Shown here: in pieces, positions 1 through 7,633 of the stretch | Numbering within the stretch: the stretch's first letter is position 1 | How the letters are laid out: the number at the start of each line of letters is the position of its first letter | The notes under the pieces: generated by a model | Told to the model about the DNA's origin: nothing | Database searches by the model: none | The model's input: only the letters and a program-made list of their open reading frames with translations | Made by a program: the position numbers and the translations under genes | Assembly: GCA_964461265.1 (NCBI GenBank) | Contig: CAYWTS010000050.1 | Coordinates: forward strand, 1 to 13,455 | Source: CAYWTS01 sp964461265 | GTDB lineage: Bacteria > Bacteroidota > Ignavibacteria > Tepidaquicellales > OLB5 | Direction of reading: 5' to 3' | Length of the DNA: 13,455 nucleotides

Positions 1-1464
1 ACAATGAATCCTTTCCAGCATGGTGAAGTTTATGTTACAGATGACGGTGCGGAAACCGACCTTGACCTCGGTCACTATGAACGATTCCTTGATATGAACA
101 TGACAAAAATGAATAATACTACTACGGGTCAGGTTTATTATGAGGTGATAAGCAGGGAACGCAGAGGCGACTACCTTGGTGCAACGGTGCAGGTAGTCCC
201 GCATATTACTGATGAAATAAAACGCAGAATGACTGAGCTTGCTAAGTCAAACAATTACGATGTTATAATATCCGAGATAGGAGGCACAGTCGGCGATATT
301 GAATCACTTCCTTTTCTGGAAGCGATGAGGCAGCTAATGCTGAAAGTTGGCAGGGAAAGTTCCCTTTCAATTCATTTAACTTATGTTCCATTTATCGAAT
401 CAGCAGGTGAAATAAAAACCAAACCTACCCAGCACAGCGTAAAAACGCTTCTTGAAATCGGTATTCAGCCCGATATTCTTGTTTGTAGAAGCAGGAAAAA
501 GTTATCACCGGCAATAAAAGAAAAAATTGCATTGTTCTGCAACGTTCAGAAAGATTGGGTTTTTTCGGGACCAGATGTAGATTCAATTTATGAAGTTCCC
601 TTAAGCTTGGCTAACGAAAAACTTGATGAAATTGTGCTGCAAAAGCTAAACATTAAAGCACATAAACCCGACCTGTTAAAATGGACTAAGCTGGTTCAAA
701 GGATAAAACATCCGGCTGGTTCGGTAACAATTGGTATGTGCGGTAAATACAATTCTGTTCCCGATGCTTATAAAAGCATATTGGAAGCATTCATACATGC
801 AGGTGCTGAAAATAACGTAAAAGCCGAAATTAGATGGATTTCAGCACAAGACCTGGAAAAGAACCATAATCCAGGTAAATATCTGCGAGGTATAAACGGA
901 TTGCTTGTACCTTACGGTTTTGGTGAAAGAGGAATCGAAGGGAAGATCAGAGCAATTAGGTACGTCCGCGAAAACAAGATACCGTATTTTGGGATTTGTC
1001 TTGGAATGCAGTGTGCAGTTATTGAGTTTGCACGTAATGTCTTAAAGCTCAAAGATGCTAACAGCTCGGAGTTTAAGTTATCTAAATACAACGTAATTGA
1101 CCTTATGTCTGAACAAAAGGGTGTAACCGAAAAGGGTGGAACTATGAGGCTAGGTGCATATTCCTGTTCAATAAAGAAGGGAAGCAGGGCTTATGATGCA
1201 TATAAATCGTCATTAATAAGTGAACGCCACCGTCACCGTTATGAATTTAATAACCGTTACAGGATGGACTTTGAAGATGCAGGAATGGTATTTTCGGGTA
1301 TTAATCCCGATAAAGATTTAGTAGAAATAATCGAATTGCAAGGTCACCCATGGTTTGTGGGCTGCCAATTCCACCCTGAACTGAAATCACGTTTAATGCA
1401 TTGTCATCCTCTTTTCAGGGAGTTTGTAAGAGCTTGTTATGTGAATAAGAAAAGAGGTAAGTAG
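1..1464 (+). CDS. pyrG: CTP synthase (glutamine-hydrolysing), 5' truncated by window edge
   Basis: CTP synthase makes CTP from UTP, ATP and glutamine in the cytoplasm, the last step of de novo pyrimidine nucleotide synthesis. The frame is open from base 1. Alignment from memory with E. coli PyrG places the first codon about 50 residues into the protein, so the ATG at 4 is internal and the P-loop lies outside the window. The amidoligase signatures QHGEV, DLDLGHYERF, RRGDYLGATVQ, EIGGTVGDIESLPFLEA and TKPTQHSVK are present. The C-terminal glutaminase domain has GICLGMQ with the nucleophile Cys at 997-999, and FHPE with His at 1372-1374 and Glu at 1378-1380. The loop that is normally VPGGFG reads VPYGFG, with Tyr at 913-915. 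The stop is TAG at 1462-1464, 2 nt from the stop of the opposing ccmD-like gene. Identity is certain; the effect of the Tyr is unknown. Confidence 0.97.
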   Translation, partial: TMNPFQHGEVYVTDDGAETDLDLGHYERFLDMNMTKMNNTTTGQVYYEVISRERRGDYLGATVQVVPHITDEIKRRMTELAKSNNYDVIISEIGGTVGDIESLPFLEAMRQLMLKVGRESSLSIHLTYVPFIESAGEIKTKPTQHSVKTLLEIGIQPDILVCRSRKKLSPAIKEKIALFCNVQKDWVFSGPDVDSIYEVPLSLANEKLDEIVLQKLNIKAHKPDLLKWTKLVQRIKHPAGSVTIGMCGKYNSVPDAYKSILEAFIHAGAENNVKAEIRWISAQDLEKNHNPGKYLRGINGLLVPYGFGERGIEGKIRAIRYVRENKIPYFGICLGMQCAVIEFARNVLKLKDANSSEFKLSKYNVIDLMSEQKGVTEKGGTMRLGAYSCSIKKGSRAYDAYKSSLISERHRHRYEFNNRYRMDFEDAGMVFSGINPDKDLVEIIELQGHPWFVGCQFHPELKSRLMHCHPLFREFVRACYVNKKRGK

Positions 1465-1466
1465 GA

Positions 1467-1589
1467 TTACTTTTCCAGTTTCTCCAGCTTTTTTTCTAGT
1501 TTCCTAAGATAGAAGAATAATCCAACCCAACAGATAAGTGTGATAGCCAATACTACGATATCAGAATTTGTTACAAAAAAATTATCCAT
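1467..1589 (-). CDS. CcmD-like small membrane protein, 40 aa
   Basis: This short gene encodes 40 residues: a brief N-terminus starting MDNFFV, one hydrophobic helix at about residues 10-28 containing the pair CW, and a charged tail of K/E/L repeats (LRKLEKKLEKLEK) likely to form a short coiled coil. That layout of one membrane span followed by a charged helix matches CcmD, the small partner of CcmC in cytochrome c maturation, where it helps release heme-loaded CcmE. The ATG lies inside the last codons of the CcmC-like gene. The two overlap by 8 nt (ATGGATAA), which implies translational coupling. A GGAGAA motif sits about 5-7 nt before the ATG. Sequence similarity alone cannot prove such a short protein; position after ccmC is the main support. 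It ends 2 nt from the convergent pyrG stop. Confidence 0.75.
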   Translation of the reverse strand: MDNFFVTNSDIVVLAITLICWVGLFFYLRKLEKKLEKLEK

Positions 1590-3144
1590 CTGTTTTCTCC
1601 TTATACATTTTAATCCGGGCTTTAGCCAGACCTATCTTTAGCTTCAGCATCCAGAAAAACAGTGCTGTGTAACCTGCAAGAGAACTGAGAAATAAAATAA
1701 GCATACCTGTATCCATTTTTATTTTGCCCTCCGTGTTTACTATAGGGTCAGGGTGAAGCGATTCCACAATTCTTGGTAAAATAAAAATAAAAAACGGAAC
1801 AGTAATAAAAGAAAGAATTGAGTAAACAGAAGATAGTTTTGCTCGTGTTTCTTCCGATTCAACTGCGCTACGCAGGGCAAAATATGCACCGTAGATAAGC
1901 AGCAGCATAAATATTGAAGTTTGCCTCGGGTCCCAGTTCCAGAATGCACCCCAGTTGAACTTTGCCCAGATAGCTCCTGTTACAGTCGCAAGAATACAGA
2001 ACATTAAGCCCAACCCTGCTGCAGCAGATGCTTTGTAATCGTAAAGTATCTGCCTTTTTCTCAGGTAAAGTATGCTGTAAATCATCGATAACAGGAATGC
2101 GAGCACGCTTATCCATGCCGTTGGAACATGGAAAAATAAAATCCTTGCTCTTTCACCTAAAGCCAATACGTATGCAAATGTAAATTTCGGATTAACTGCT
2201 GTTACCTGGCCTGTAATAAAAGTTCCGTCATTATGGTTATACGCTGCTTTGATTATAAATTTTTGTGATGCTGCAGCTTCCTCATAATTTGCTTTCGATA
2301 TTGAAATAATATTACTGCCTGGCTGGTAAAGATACCCTATCTCGGTGTAAATAGGATTCGAGTAGGGCTGTAAATTATTTCTGTATATTAATACAGTCGC
2401 GTAATCATCGAATTCGTAATACTTGGTTTCGGTGTTAAATTTTCCGGCTGTGATTTTTTTTAGACTGTCTATACCGGCCTGAGTTACAACGTTATTTTTA
2501 AGAACAGCAACCAAATTATTACAGATAAACCTGTCTTTTGATTTTTCGTATGCTGTATTAAGAATAAACAGGTTTGTTGAATCCGGTTTTTCAAAAGTTC
2601 CTTTTTTTACCAGGAGAGTATATTTAGAGCTGTCAGGTTCATAATCATAATATGTGTATCCGGCTGTATCGCCAGTCTTTGTGAGTTCTAATAAGCTTAA
2701 CTTTAACAGTTCGGTTTTTTCGAAATTGTACTCCCCATGTTGCATGACCGGCTGTACCGAGGTAATTTCTTTCAGGTGTTCAATATCATAAGTAATGGCT
2801 GCTATAAATGTATTATTAATCTTATCATAAGCAAGGTCAACCGAAAATGATTTAATATTATCGGGCAAAATAAGATTTTCGTTTACTGATTTAAAAAAAT
2901 ACTTAGCAGTATCTGTCCGGTAATTAATTATTACATAATCAAGTGTATCTTTAATCTTACTTAGTTTCGAATTGTCGATTCCCAGCGGTACGTATTTAGC
3001 AGCAGTATATGATTTCGTTTTTTCATCATAAGTAACCTCAGAACTTTTTTTAACCTGGCTGATTGTTCCTTCAAGGGGAGTCATTATAGAGTAATAAAAA
3101 ACAACTCCCAGCCATATAAGAAGTATGTATTTAAATAGTTTCAT
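1582..3144 (-). CDS. CcmC/CcsA-type cytochrome c assembly protein with large extracytoplasmic insertion
   Basis: The C-terminal ~200 residues form a CcmC-type heme-handling membrane domain that presents heme for attachment to c-type cytochromes. Numbering is from the ATG at 3144 (520 aa). The tryptophan-rich WWD motif is WGAFWNWDPRQTS (about 398-410). The two expected heme-ligand histidines are His339 (FFHVPTAW) and His464 (ESLHPDP). Hydrophobic spans precede, separate and follow these motifs. CcmC proteins are usually about 220-250 aa. This one has one N-terminal membrane helix (about 4-22), then roughly 295 residues outside the membrane before the conserved domain. The insert shows three degenerate repeats, each ending in a pattern like F-I-x-x-A-Y-x(5)-F-I. 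A TTG at 3162 would add six residues; I prefer the ATG because it overlaps the upstream PH-domain gene by 14 nt. The ccmD-like gene follows. No ccmA, B, E or F is in the window. Heme-assembly identity is firm; CcmC versus CcsA naming is less so. Confidence 0.88.
   Translation of the reverse strand: MKLFKYILLIWLGVVFYYSIMTPLEGTISQVKKSSEVTYDEKTKSYTAAKYVPLGIDNSKLSKIKDTLDYVIINYRTDTAKYFFKSVNENLILPDNIKSFSVDLAYDKINNTFIAAITYDIEHLKEITSVQPVMQHGEYNFEKTELLKLSLLELTKTGDTAGYTYYDYEPDSSKYTLLVKKGTFEKPDSTNLFILNTAYEKSKDRFICNNLVAVLKNNVVTQAGIDSLKKITAGKFNTETKYYEFDDYATVLIYRNNLQPYSNPIYTEIGYLYQPGSNIISISKANYEEAAASQKFIIKAAYNHNDGTFITGQVTAVNPKFTFAYVLALGERARILFFHVPTAWISVLAFLLSMIYSILYLRKRQILYDYKASAAAGLGLMFCILATVTGAIWAKFNWGAFWNWDPRQTSIFMLLLIYGAYFALRSAVESEETRAKLSSVYSILSFITVPFFIFILPRIVESLHPDPIVNTEGKIKMDTGMLILFLSSLAGYTALFFWMLKLKIGLAKARIKMYKEKTDG
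2190..3075 (-). repeat. Three tandem degenerate ~95-residue repeats inside the CcmC-like protein
   Basis: The extracytoplasmic insertion contains three related segments seen at protein level only. Their best-conserved ends read FSVDLAYDKINNTFI, FILNTAYEKSKDRFI and FIIKAAYNHNDGTFI. They start near residues 99, 192 and 296, so the period is about 93-104 residues. Each is preceded by a Tyr-rich, probably beta-rich stretch with recurring DY/YxxD elements. The repeats are too diverged to see in DNA. I infer three copies of one small beta domain; the fold is not identified. Confidence 0.55.
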
Positions 3145-3643
3145 CAAATTGTTCAAATTCAACCCCCCGAACTCTTTTTATATCCCTTCGGTGTTCTACA
3201 GCAACCCTAAGCTTGTTAAACAGATCTTTAGGGTCGGGGATTGCCTTAATAATAAACGAAGGCGTTATAGTATCGATAGTTACCATTTTAATGATACCCT
3301 TTCCGAACAACCTGTAAAGGAAAGGTTCAAAAAGTTCCAGGTCACGCACCCGATACAGTTCTATTGTGTCGGTTTTCTTCGAGAAAATCCCCGTTATGCA
3401 CAGGAACCTCTGGTCTGTAATCCGGTACCTTATAAAATGTACTTGTATCCATTTCCAAAATGCGTAAAAAACAGGGATTATTAACAAAAACAGCAGCAGC
3501 ATTCCTGTTGGAGGCGGAGTAATAAATGCTAAAATTATAATAACTGCTGCCAGTGCCAGTGCAAATAGAAATGACGGTATATTAAGTATTTGTGACTGAG
3601 AGCCCTCCCAGATTATTTTTTCATTTATGTTGCTGTCTTCCAT
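3131..3643 (-). CDS. PH-domain membrane protein (bPH2/DUF304, YdbS/YdbT-like)
   Basis: A 170-residue protein with two adjacent hydrophobic helices near the N-terminus (about 22-42 and 45-62) around a TPPPTG turn, followed by a cytoplasmic bacterial PH-like domain. The family signature YRITDQRFLCITGIFSKK, then a DTIELYRVRDLEL stretch and LFGKGIIKMVTID, is classic for DUF304. Members of this family are membrane-associated and their function is mostly unknown. The frame stays open to 3760, but the extra 39 residues look untranslated and the ATG at 3643 puts the usual N-terminus (short acidic stretch, then W-E-G) in place. No SD is visible near the ATG. Its stop overlaps the start of the CcmC-like gene, so the three - strand genes are probably one transcript. 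A direct link to cytochrome c assembly is not established. Confidence 0.88.
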   Translation of the reverse strand: MEDSNINEKIIWEGSQSQILNIPSFLFALALAAVIIILAFITPPPTGMLLLFLLIIPVFYAFWKWIQVHFIRYRITDQRFLCITGIFSKKTDTIELYRVRDLELFEPFLYRLFGKGIIKMVTIDTITPSFIIKAIPDPKDLFNKLRVAVEHRRDIKRVRGVEFEQFDETI

Positions 3644-3847
3644 TTTTATTAAATGTTTATCTCCAAACTTAATAAATTTAATGGATAGATAAAACTTAAA
3701 CACACAGTAACCCGGGTTCTTTACAAAACAGAATCGGGAATGGGTATTTATGCGGAACAAGATAACCGGAAAAACTGGGTAACTAAAAGTTTATTTGTTT
3801 CATTTCTTTATCCTTCCGCTTTTCTTATTTTTGGGTAAATTATTATT
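3644..3847. other. Divergent intergenic region
   Basis: These 204 nt separate two divergent operons and hold no convincing gene. They contain the palindrome AACCCGGGTT at 3709-3718. An imperfect hairpin can form from 3711-3719 with 3731-3738, with an 8-bp stem, one bulged G and one G-T pair. On the plus strand TATTTTTG at 3826-3833 fits TAnnTTTG for the kinase-guaA operon, but it has no good -33 partner and would leave only a very short leader. No regulator binding site can be named. Confidence 0.35.
3664..3671 (-). promoter_or_regulatory. Possible Bacteroidota-type -7 element for the PH-domain/ccmC operon
   Basis: On the minus strand TAAGTTTG fits the TAnnTTTG element of Bacteroidota promoters and lies about 20 nt before the ATG at 3643. 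The matching -33 TTG is poor (TTT near the right distance). This is the only candidate I see for the minus-strand cluster, and it is weak. Confidence 0.3.
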
Positions 3848-4744
3848 ATGAGCTTGGAATATGTACTAGGAATAGATTCTGGAGCCACCGGCTCGGAGGT
3901 TTTAATTACCGATTGGGAAGGGAAGGTATTTTTAAATGAAACATATATGCCCGTAAACTCCAGTCTTCTGGGATTAGATAAAACCTCACAAAGACTGACT
4001 CAAATAATAAAAAGTTCACTTCTTAAGTTTAAAAAAGAAGTTTCTTGTATTGTTATAGGTATATCTGGTGCACGGGATGAAAAGCAAAGAAACTTTATTT
4101 GTAAGGTTTTACAGGAAAAGACAGGATATAAAAATATATATATTTACCCGGATACAGCAATTGCATTTTATTCTGTTTTTAAGCATGGTGAAATAAATTG
4201 TGGTATTCTTATTGCAGGAACAGGTTCGATCTTGTATTACATGGATTCGAACGGACAAATTAAACAGGCAGGCGGATGGGGGAGACTTATTGGCGATGAA
4301 GGCAGCGGTTACTGGATAGGATGTGAAGCTTTAAAAAAAGTCACTAAGTATTTCGATGGAAACGGAAGCAACACTATGCTTATCGATGTATTTAAGAAAA
4401 AATTCGGGCTTACAAAAAGTTCGGTTATCAATAAAATTTACAATGAGAAATTTGAAATACAAAAGCTTGCAAAAACAGTATTCGACTGTGCTGCAAAAGG
4501 AGATAAAGTTTCAAATGACATCATAAAAAGTGCTGCCTGTAAGCTCGCAGAAAATTTCAGGGTTCTTAAGAAAAAGAAATATACTATTGCATTTTGCGGT
4601 TCGTTGTTTTCAAAACAAAATTTACTTAAAAAATATCTTAAACAAATTTCGAAAACCAACTATCCGAACATTAATTTAATAAAGTCAGAGCGTTCACCCG
4701 TATGGGGTGCAATCCGGTTAGGGAAATTATCATTGGTAAGTTAA
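3848..4744 (+). CDS. BadF/BadG/BcrA-type ATPase, probable N-acetylglucosamine kinase-like sugar kinase
   Basis: An ASKHA-fold kinase of 298 residues. Phosphate-1 motif GIDSGATGSE lies at about 8-17, a PDTAIA segment at 101-106 offers the likely catalytic Asp102, phosphate-2 motif GILIAGTGS is at 119-127, and GGWGRLIGDEGSGYWIG at 142-158 is the hallmark shared with N-acetylglucosamine kinases. An adenosine motif IAFCGSLF is near 247-254 and the C-terminus has the typical PVWGAIRLG. The likely reaction is ATP-dependent phosphorylation of an amino sugar salvaged from cell-wall turnover, but the BadF family also includes ATPases that activate other enzymes, so the substrate is inferred. It is slightly short for the family (about 300-330). 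It is the first gene of a four-gene tight run; guaA starts 1 nt after its stop. Confidence 0.85.
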   Translation: MSLEYVLGIDSGATGSEVLITDWEGKVFLNETYMPVNSSLLGLDKTSQRLTQIIKSSLLKFKKEVSCIVIGISGARDEKQRNFICKVLQEKTGYKNIYIYPDTAIAFYSVFKHGEINCGILIAGTGSILYYMDSNGQIKQAGGWGRLIGDEGSGYWIGCEALKKVTKYFDGNGSNTMLIDVFKKKFGLTKSSVINKIYNEKFEIQKLAKTVFDCAAKGDKVSNDIIKSAACKLAENFRVLKKKKYTIAFCGSLFSKQNLLKKYLKQISKTNYPNINLIKSERSPVWGAIRLGKLSLVS

Positions 4745-4745
4745 T

Positions 4746-6281
4746 ATGCAGGCAGATAAAATTATTATTATCGATTTCGGCTCACAATATACAAAACTTA
4801 TAGCCCGTAAAATACGCGAGCTACGTGTTTATTCGGAGATAGTTTCGTGTTACAGCAGCCTGGATTTTCTTAAAAATGATAAATCGTTAAGAGGCATAGT
4901 TCTTTCAGGCGGTCCGTTAAGCGTTTATCTGGAAAATGTTCCTTTACTCTCAAAACAAATATTAGATGCAGGTATACCTGTGCTTGGAATCTGTTACGGA
5001 CTTCAGCTGCTGTCGCATCATTATAAAGGAAAAGTAAAAGGCGGGAAAGTAAGGGAATACGGCAAGACATATATCAGATGCGTTAAAAATTCACAGCTTT
5101 TTAAAAATCTTGAAAAGAAAATCTGCGTGTGGATGAGCCACGGCGACCAGGTTAAAACTTTGCCTAGTTCATTTGAGGTTACATCACTGAGTGAAAACGG
5201 GCTGATAAGCAGCTTTGAAGACAGGAAGCAAAGGATTTTTGGTGTCCAATTTCACCCAGAAGTGCATCACACCGAAAATGGAAAGGAGATTTTAAGAAAT
5301 TTTTTGTTCGGTATTTGCAAGGTCAGGTATAAATGGGAAATGGGTTCGTTCATTGAAGAAAAAACACTTGAGATCAGAGAAACAATTGGAAACAGTAAAG
5401 CATTATTAGCATTAAGCGGGGGAGTAGATTCAACTGTTGCTGCATATCTTGCGAATCAGGCAATCGGAAGAAATCTTGTTTGTGTTCATATCGATAACGG
5501 TCTGATGAGAAAGAAAGAGAGCAGTGACATAATAAAGTTTTTCTCAAAAAAGCTTAACTTAAAATTTATAGACGGCACAGAAATATTTTTAAAAAGATTA
5601 AAGGGTATTTCGGACCCGGAGAGAAAGAGAAAGATAATCGGAAAAACATTTATCGATCTTTTCCAGGCATATGCCGGTAAGCTCGGAAATATTAGATACC
5701 TTGTACAGGGAACACTTTATCCCGATGTAATTGAATCATCTTCCTTCCATGGTCCATCGGTAACTATAAAAACACATCACAACGTAGGCGGTTTACCCAG
5801 GACATTAAAGATGCATTTAGTGGAACCATTCAGGGAGTTGTTTAAGGATGAGGTGAGGAAATTAGGGAAGCTTCTGAAAGTACCAGAAGAAATATTACAG
5901 CGTCATCCGTTCCCGGGTCCCGGGCTTGCAGTGAGGGTATTGAGTGCAGTCGACAGGGAAAAACTTGAACTATTAAGGGAAGCAGATTATATTTATATCA
6001 AAACATTAAAAGAGAGAAAACTGTATAACAGCATATGGCAGGCTTTTGCCGTACTTCTGCCTGTCTCAACGGTTGGAGTAATGGGTGATAGCCGCACATA
6101 CGAACGTGTTGTAGCTTTGCGTGCTGTTGAAAGCGTTGACGGCATGACCGCTAACTGGTTCCCGATGCCGCATGACGTGCTTGAGGAAATTTCAACAAGG
6201 ATAACTAATCGTGTAAAAGGAATTAACCGTGTCGTTTACGACATAAGCAATAAACCTCCTTCAACAATAGAATGGGAATGA
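4746..6281 (+). CDS. guaA: GMP synthase (glutamine-hydrolysing)
   Basis: Converts XMP to GMP using ATP and glutamine, the last step of guanine nucleotide synthesis in the cytoplasm. At 511 residues it is full length. The N-terminal class I glutaminase domain has SGGP (54-57), GICYG with nucleophile Cys83, and VQFHPE with His170 and Glu172. The ATP-pyrophosphatase domain has the PP-loop SGGVDS at 224-229. The C-terminal dimerisation and XMP-binding part includes HPFPGPGLAVR and ends with the expected KPPSTIEWE. The start lies 1 nt after the kinase stop. The last bases overlap the ATG of the next gene as ATGA, a coupling arrangement. No guanine riboswitch can sit here because there is no leader before the gene. 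Confidence 0.98.
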   Translation: MQADKIIIIDFGSQYTKLIARKIRELRVYSEIVSCYSSLDFLKNDKSLRGIVLSGGPLSVYLENVPLLSKQILDAGIPVLGICYGLQLLSHHYKGKVKGGKVREYGKTYIRCVKNSQLFKNLEKKICVWMSHGDQVKTLPSSFEVTSLSENGLISSFEDRKQRIFGVQFHPEVHHTENGKEILRNFLFGICKVRYKWEMGSFIEEKTLEIRETIGNSKALLALSGGVDSTVAAYLANQAIGRNLVCVHIDNGLMRKKESSDIIKFFSKKLNLKFIDGTEIFLKRLKGISDPERKRKIIGKTFIDLFQAYAGKLGNIRYLVQGTLYPDVIESSSFHGPSVTIKTHHNVGGLPRTLKMHLVEPFRELFKDEVRKLGKLLKVPEEILQRHPFPGPGLAVRVLSAVDREKLELLREADYIYIKTLKERKLYNSIWQAFAVLLPVSTVGVMGDSRTYERVVALRAVESVDGMTANWFPMPHDVLEEISTRITNRVKGINRVVYDISNKPPSTIEWE

Positions 6282-7633
6282 ATAATAACTACAAACTTTT
6301 ATTATTCCTGATTTTACTGTCACTATCTTTTTTACTTTGTTACAAAGCATATAGCCAGGTTCTGAAAATAGGCGTGGCACTTCCGCTGTTCGAAGAATCC
6401 GATGACCCGGCTAAGAAAAAGCTTGGTTCCGATATCTTAAACGGAATCGAGTTTGCAATGAATGATTACAACCGTTCACCGGTTGTTAAAATTACTTTGG
6501 ATGTGCGTGATACAAAGCGTGACCCGATAGTAGCAGTCAGGATTGTAGATGAATTTGCGAGGGATAGTTCCATTATTTGTATTTTAGGACCTGTTTTCAG
6601 CAGCGAATTATCAGAGGTAGCCAATATCGGAGTCACAGAGAAACTACCTATTATTTCACCTACTGCAACTGCTGACGATATTGCTGAGTCACACGATTAT
6701 GTTTTCCAGCTGAATCCCTCTTATAAGGTACGAGGCACACTGATGGCAGATTATTTATTTAAAATTGCGGGTTTAAGAAATTTTATAATTATTTCTGAAG
6801 AAACTTATGGCATTAATTTCTCAGAACATTTTGAAACAGAAATAGAAAAACTTGGCGGTAAAATCTTGCTAACTGCTGCATATAAGAAAGATGCCAGGAA
6901 TATCAGCAATATTATTGCACAGATTCACAAGGTAATTATTGATAACGACTTGTTTATCAACCCAGCAAATTTGAATGTTACACAATTGAAAAAACTGGAG
7001 AATGCAGGTGTTCGTTATAGCCTGCTTGATTCACTTATAAGCCAAAAAACCGATGTAAGTATTTACTATTTATTCGGACGCAGTGCTAAAAAAATTATAG
7101 ATACCTTAAACATTAAGCCATACCAGCTGAAAACTGTTGGTTCAAATTTTATTCAGGGATATATTGACGCAATCTATATTCCGATTTCAAATCCCGCTGA
7201 AATCAGTATGATAGTTCCCGAATTGTATTCAAATAAGCTCAGCTTTTTTATTGCAGGAACAGGTGACTGGAACAATGAAGAAATACTGAAAGAGAACAAA
7301 GTGTACTTAAAAAACTTGATTTTTGAATCTGAATATTACCCTGATGAGAATAATCCTGAATACCAGGATTTAAAAAACAGGGTCTCGAAAACCAAAATTG
7401 AGCTTAACAAATCTTTTCTGTTCGGATATGATTCGATGGTTTTACTTTTAAATATAATTTCATCCGGTAATTATACCAGAGATAAGATTCGTGATGCATT
7501 AAGAAAAGTGGTATCATTTAATGCAATAAGATCCAAAATCAGCCTTGACTATAACAGGGTAAATTCGGAGTTAAATATACTTGCATTTGATAACGGTTTG
7601 AAAAAGGTAGCTGCTTATAAAATTTCAAGATAA
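6278..7633 (+). CDS. Periplasmic binding protein, LivJ/type 1 fold (ABC-transporter-like receptor)
   Basis: A 451-residue secreted protein. An N-terminal signal peptide (basic, then a hydrophobic run LLLFLILLSLSFLL) ends near the AYS-Q site around residue 26. The rest is a Peripla_BP_6 type 1 binding fold: KIGVALPL with SDILNGIEFAMNDYN, the ILGPVFSSE loop, then LPIISPTATADDI and VFQLNPS. These are the family's ligand-binding loops, usually for branched-chain amino acids, amides or peptides. I chose the ATG at 6278, which overlaps the guaA stop as ATGA; an ATG at 6272 would add two residues. No permease or ATPase gene is nearby, and a LysM gene starts directly after the stop. It may therefore be an orphan transporter receptor, a signalling receptor, or a wall-synthesis factor of the LpoA kind, which shares this fold. 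Ligand unknown. Confidence 0.85.
   Translation: MNNNYKLLLFLILLSLSFLLCYKAYSQVLKIGVALPLFEESDDPAKKKLGSDILNGIEFAMNDYNRSPVVKITLDVRDTKRDPIVAVRIVDEFARDSSIICILGPVFSSELSEVANIGVTEKLPIISPTATADDIAESHDYVFQLNPSYKVRGTLMADYLFKIAGLRNFIIISEETYGINFSEHFETEIEKLGGKILLTAAYKKDARNISNIIAQIHKVIIDNDLFINPANLNVTQLKKLENAGVRYSLLDSLISQKTDVSIYYLFGRSAKKIIDTLNIKPYQLKTVGSNFIQGYIDAIYIPISNPAEISMIVPELYSNKLSFFIAGTGDWNNEEILKENKVYLKNLIFESEYYPDENNPEYQDLKNRVSKTKIELNKSFLFGYDSMVLLLNIISSGNYTRDKIRDALRKVVSFNAIRSKISLDYNRVNSELNILAFDNGLKKVAAYKISR

Noticed and set aside
3145..3162. TTG start six codons upstream for the CcmC-like gene
   Set aside because: Possible, but its only G-rich stretch directly touches the TTG, and the ATG at 3144 gives a normal coupled overlap and a normal signal-anchor.
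3125..3484. 119-codon plus-strand frame opposite the PH-domain gene
   Set aside because: It lies antisense to a conserved family gene, has no SD or promoter, and its protein has no recognisable motif.
3644..3760. 39-residue N-terminal extension of the PH-domain protein
   Set aside because: The extension is upstream of the conserved W-E-G start, is Phe/Lys-rich without motif, and overlaps the likely promoter region.
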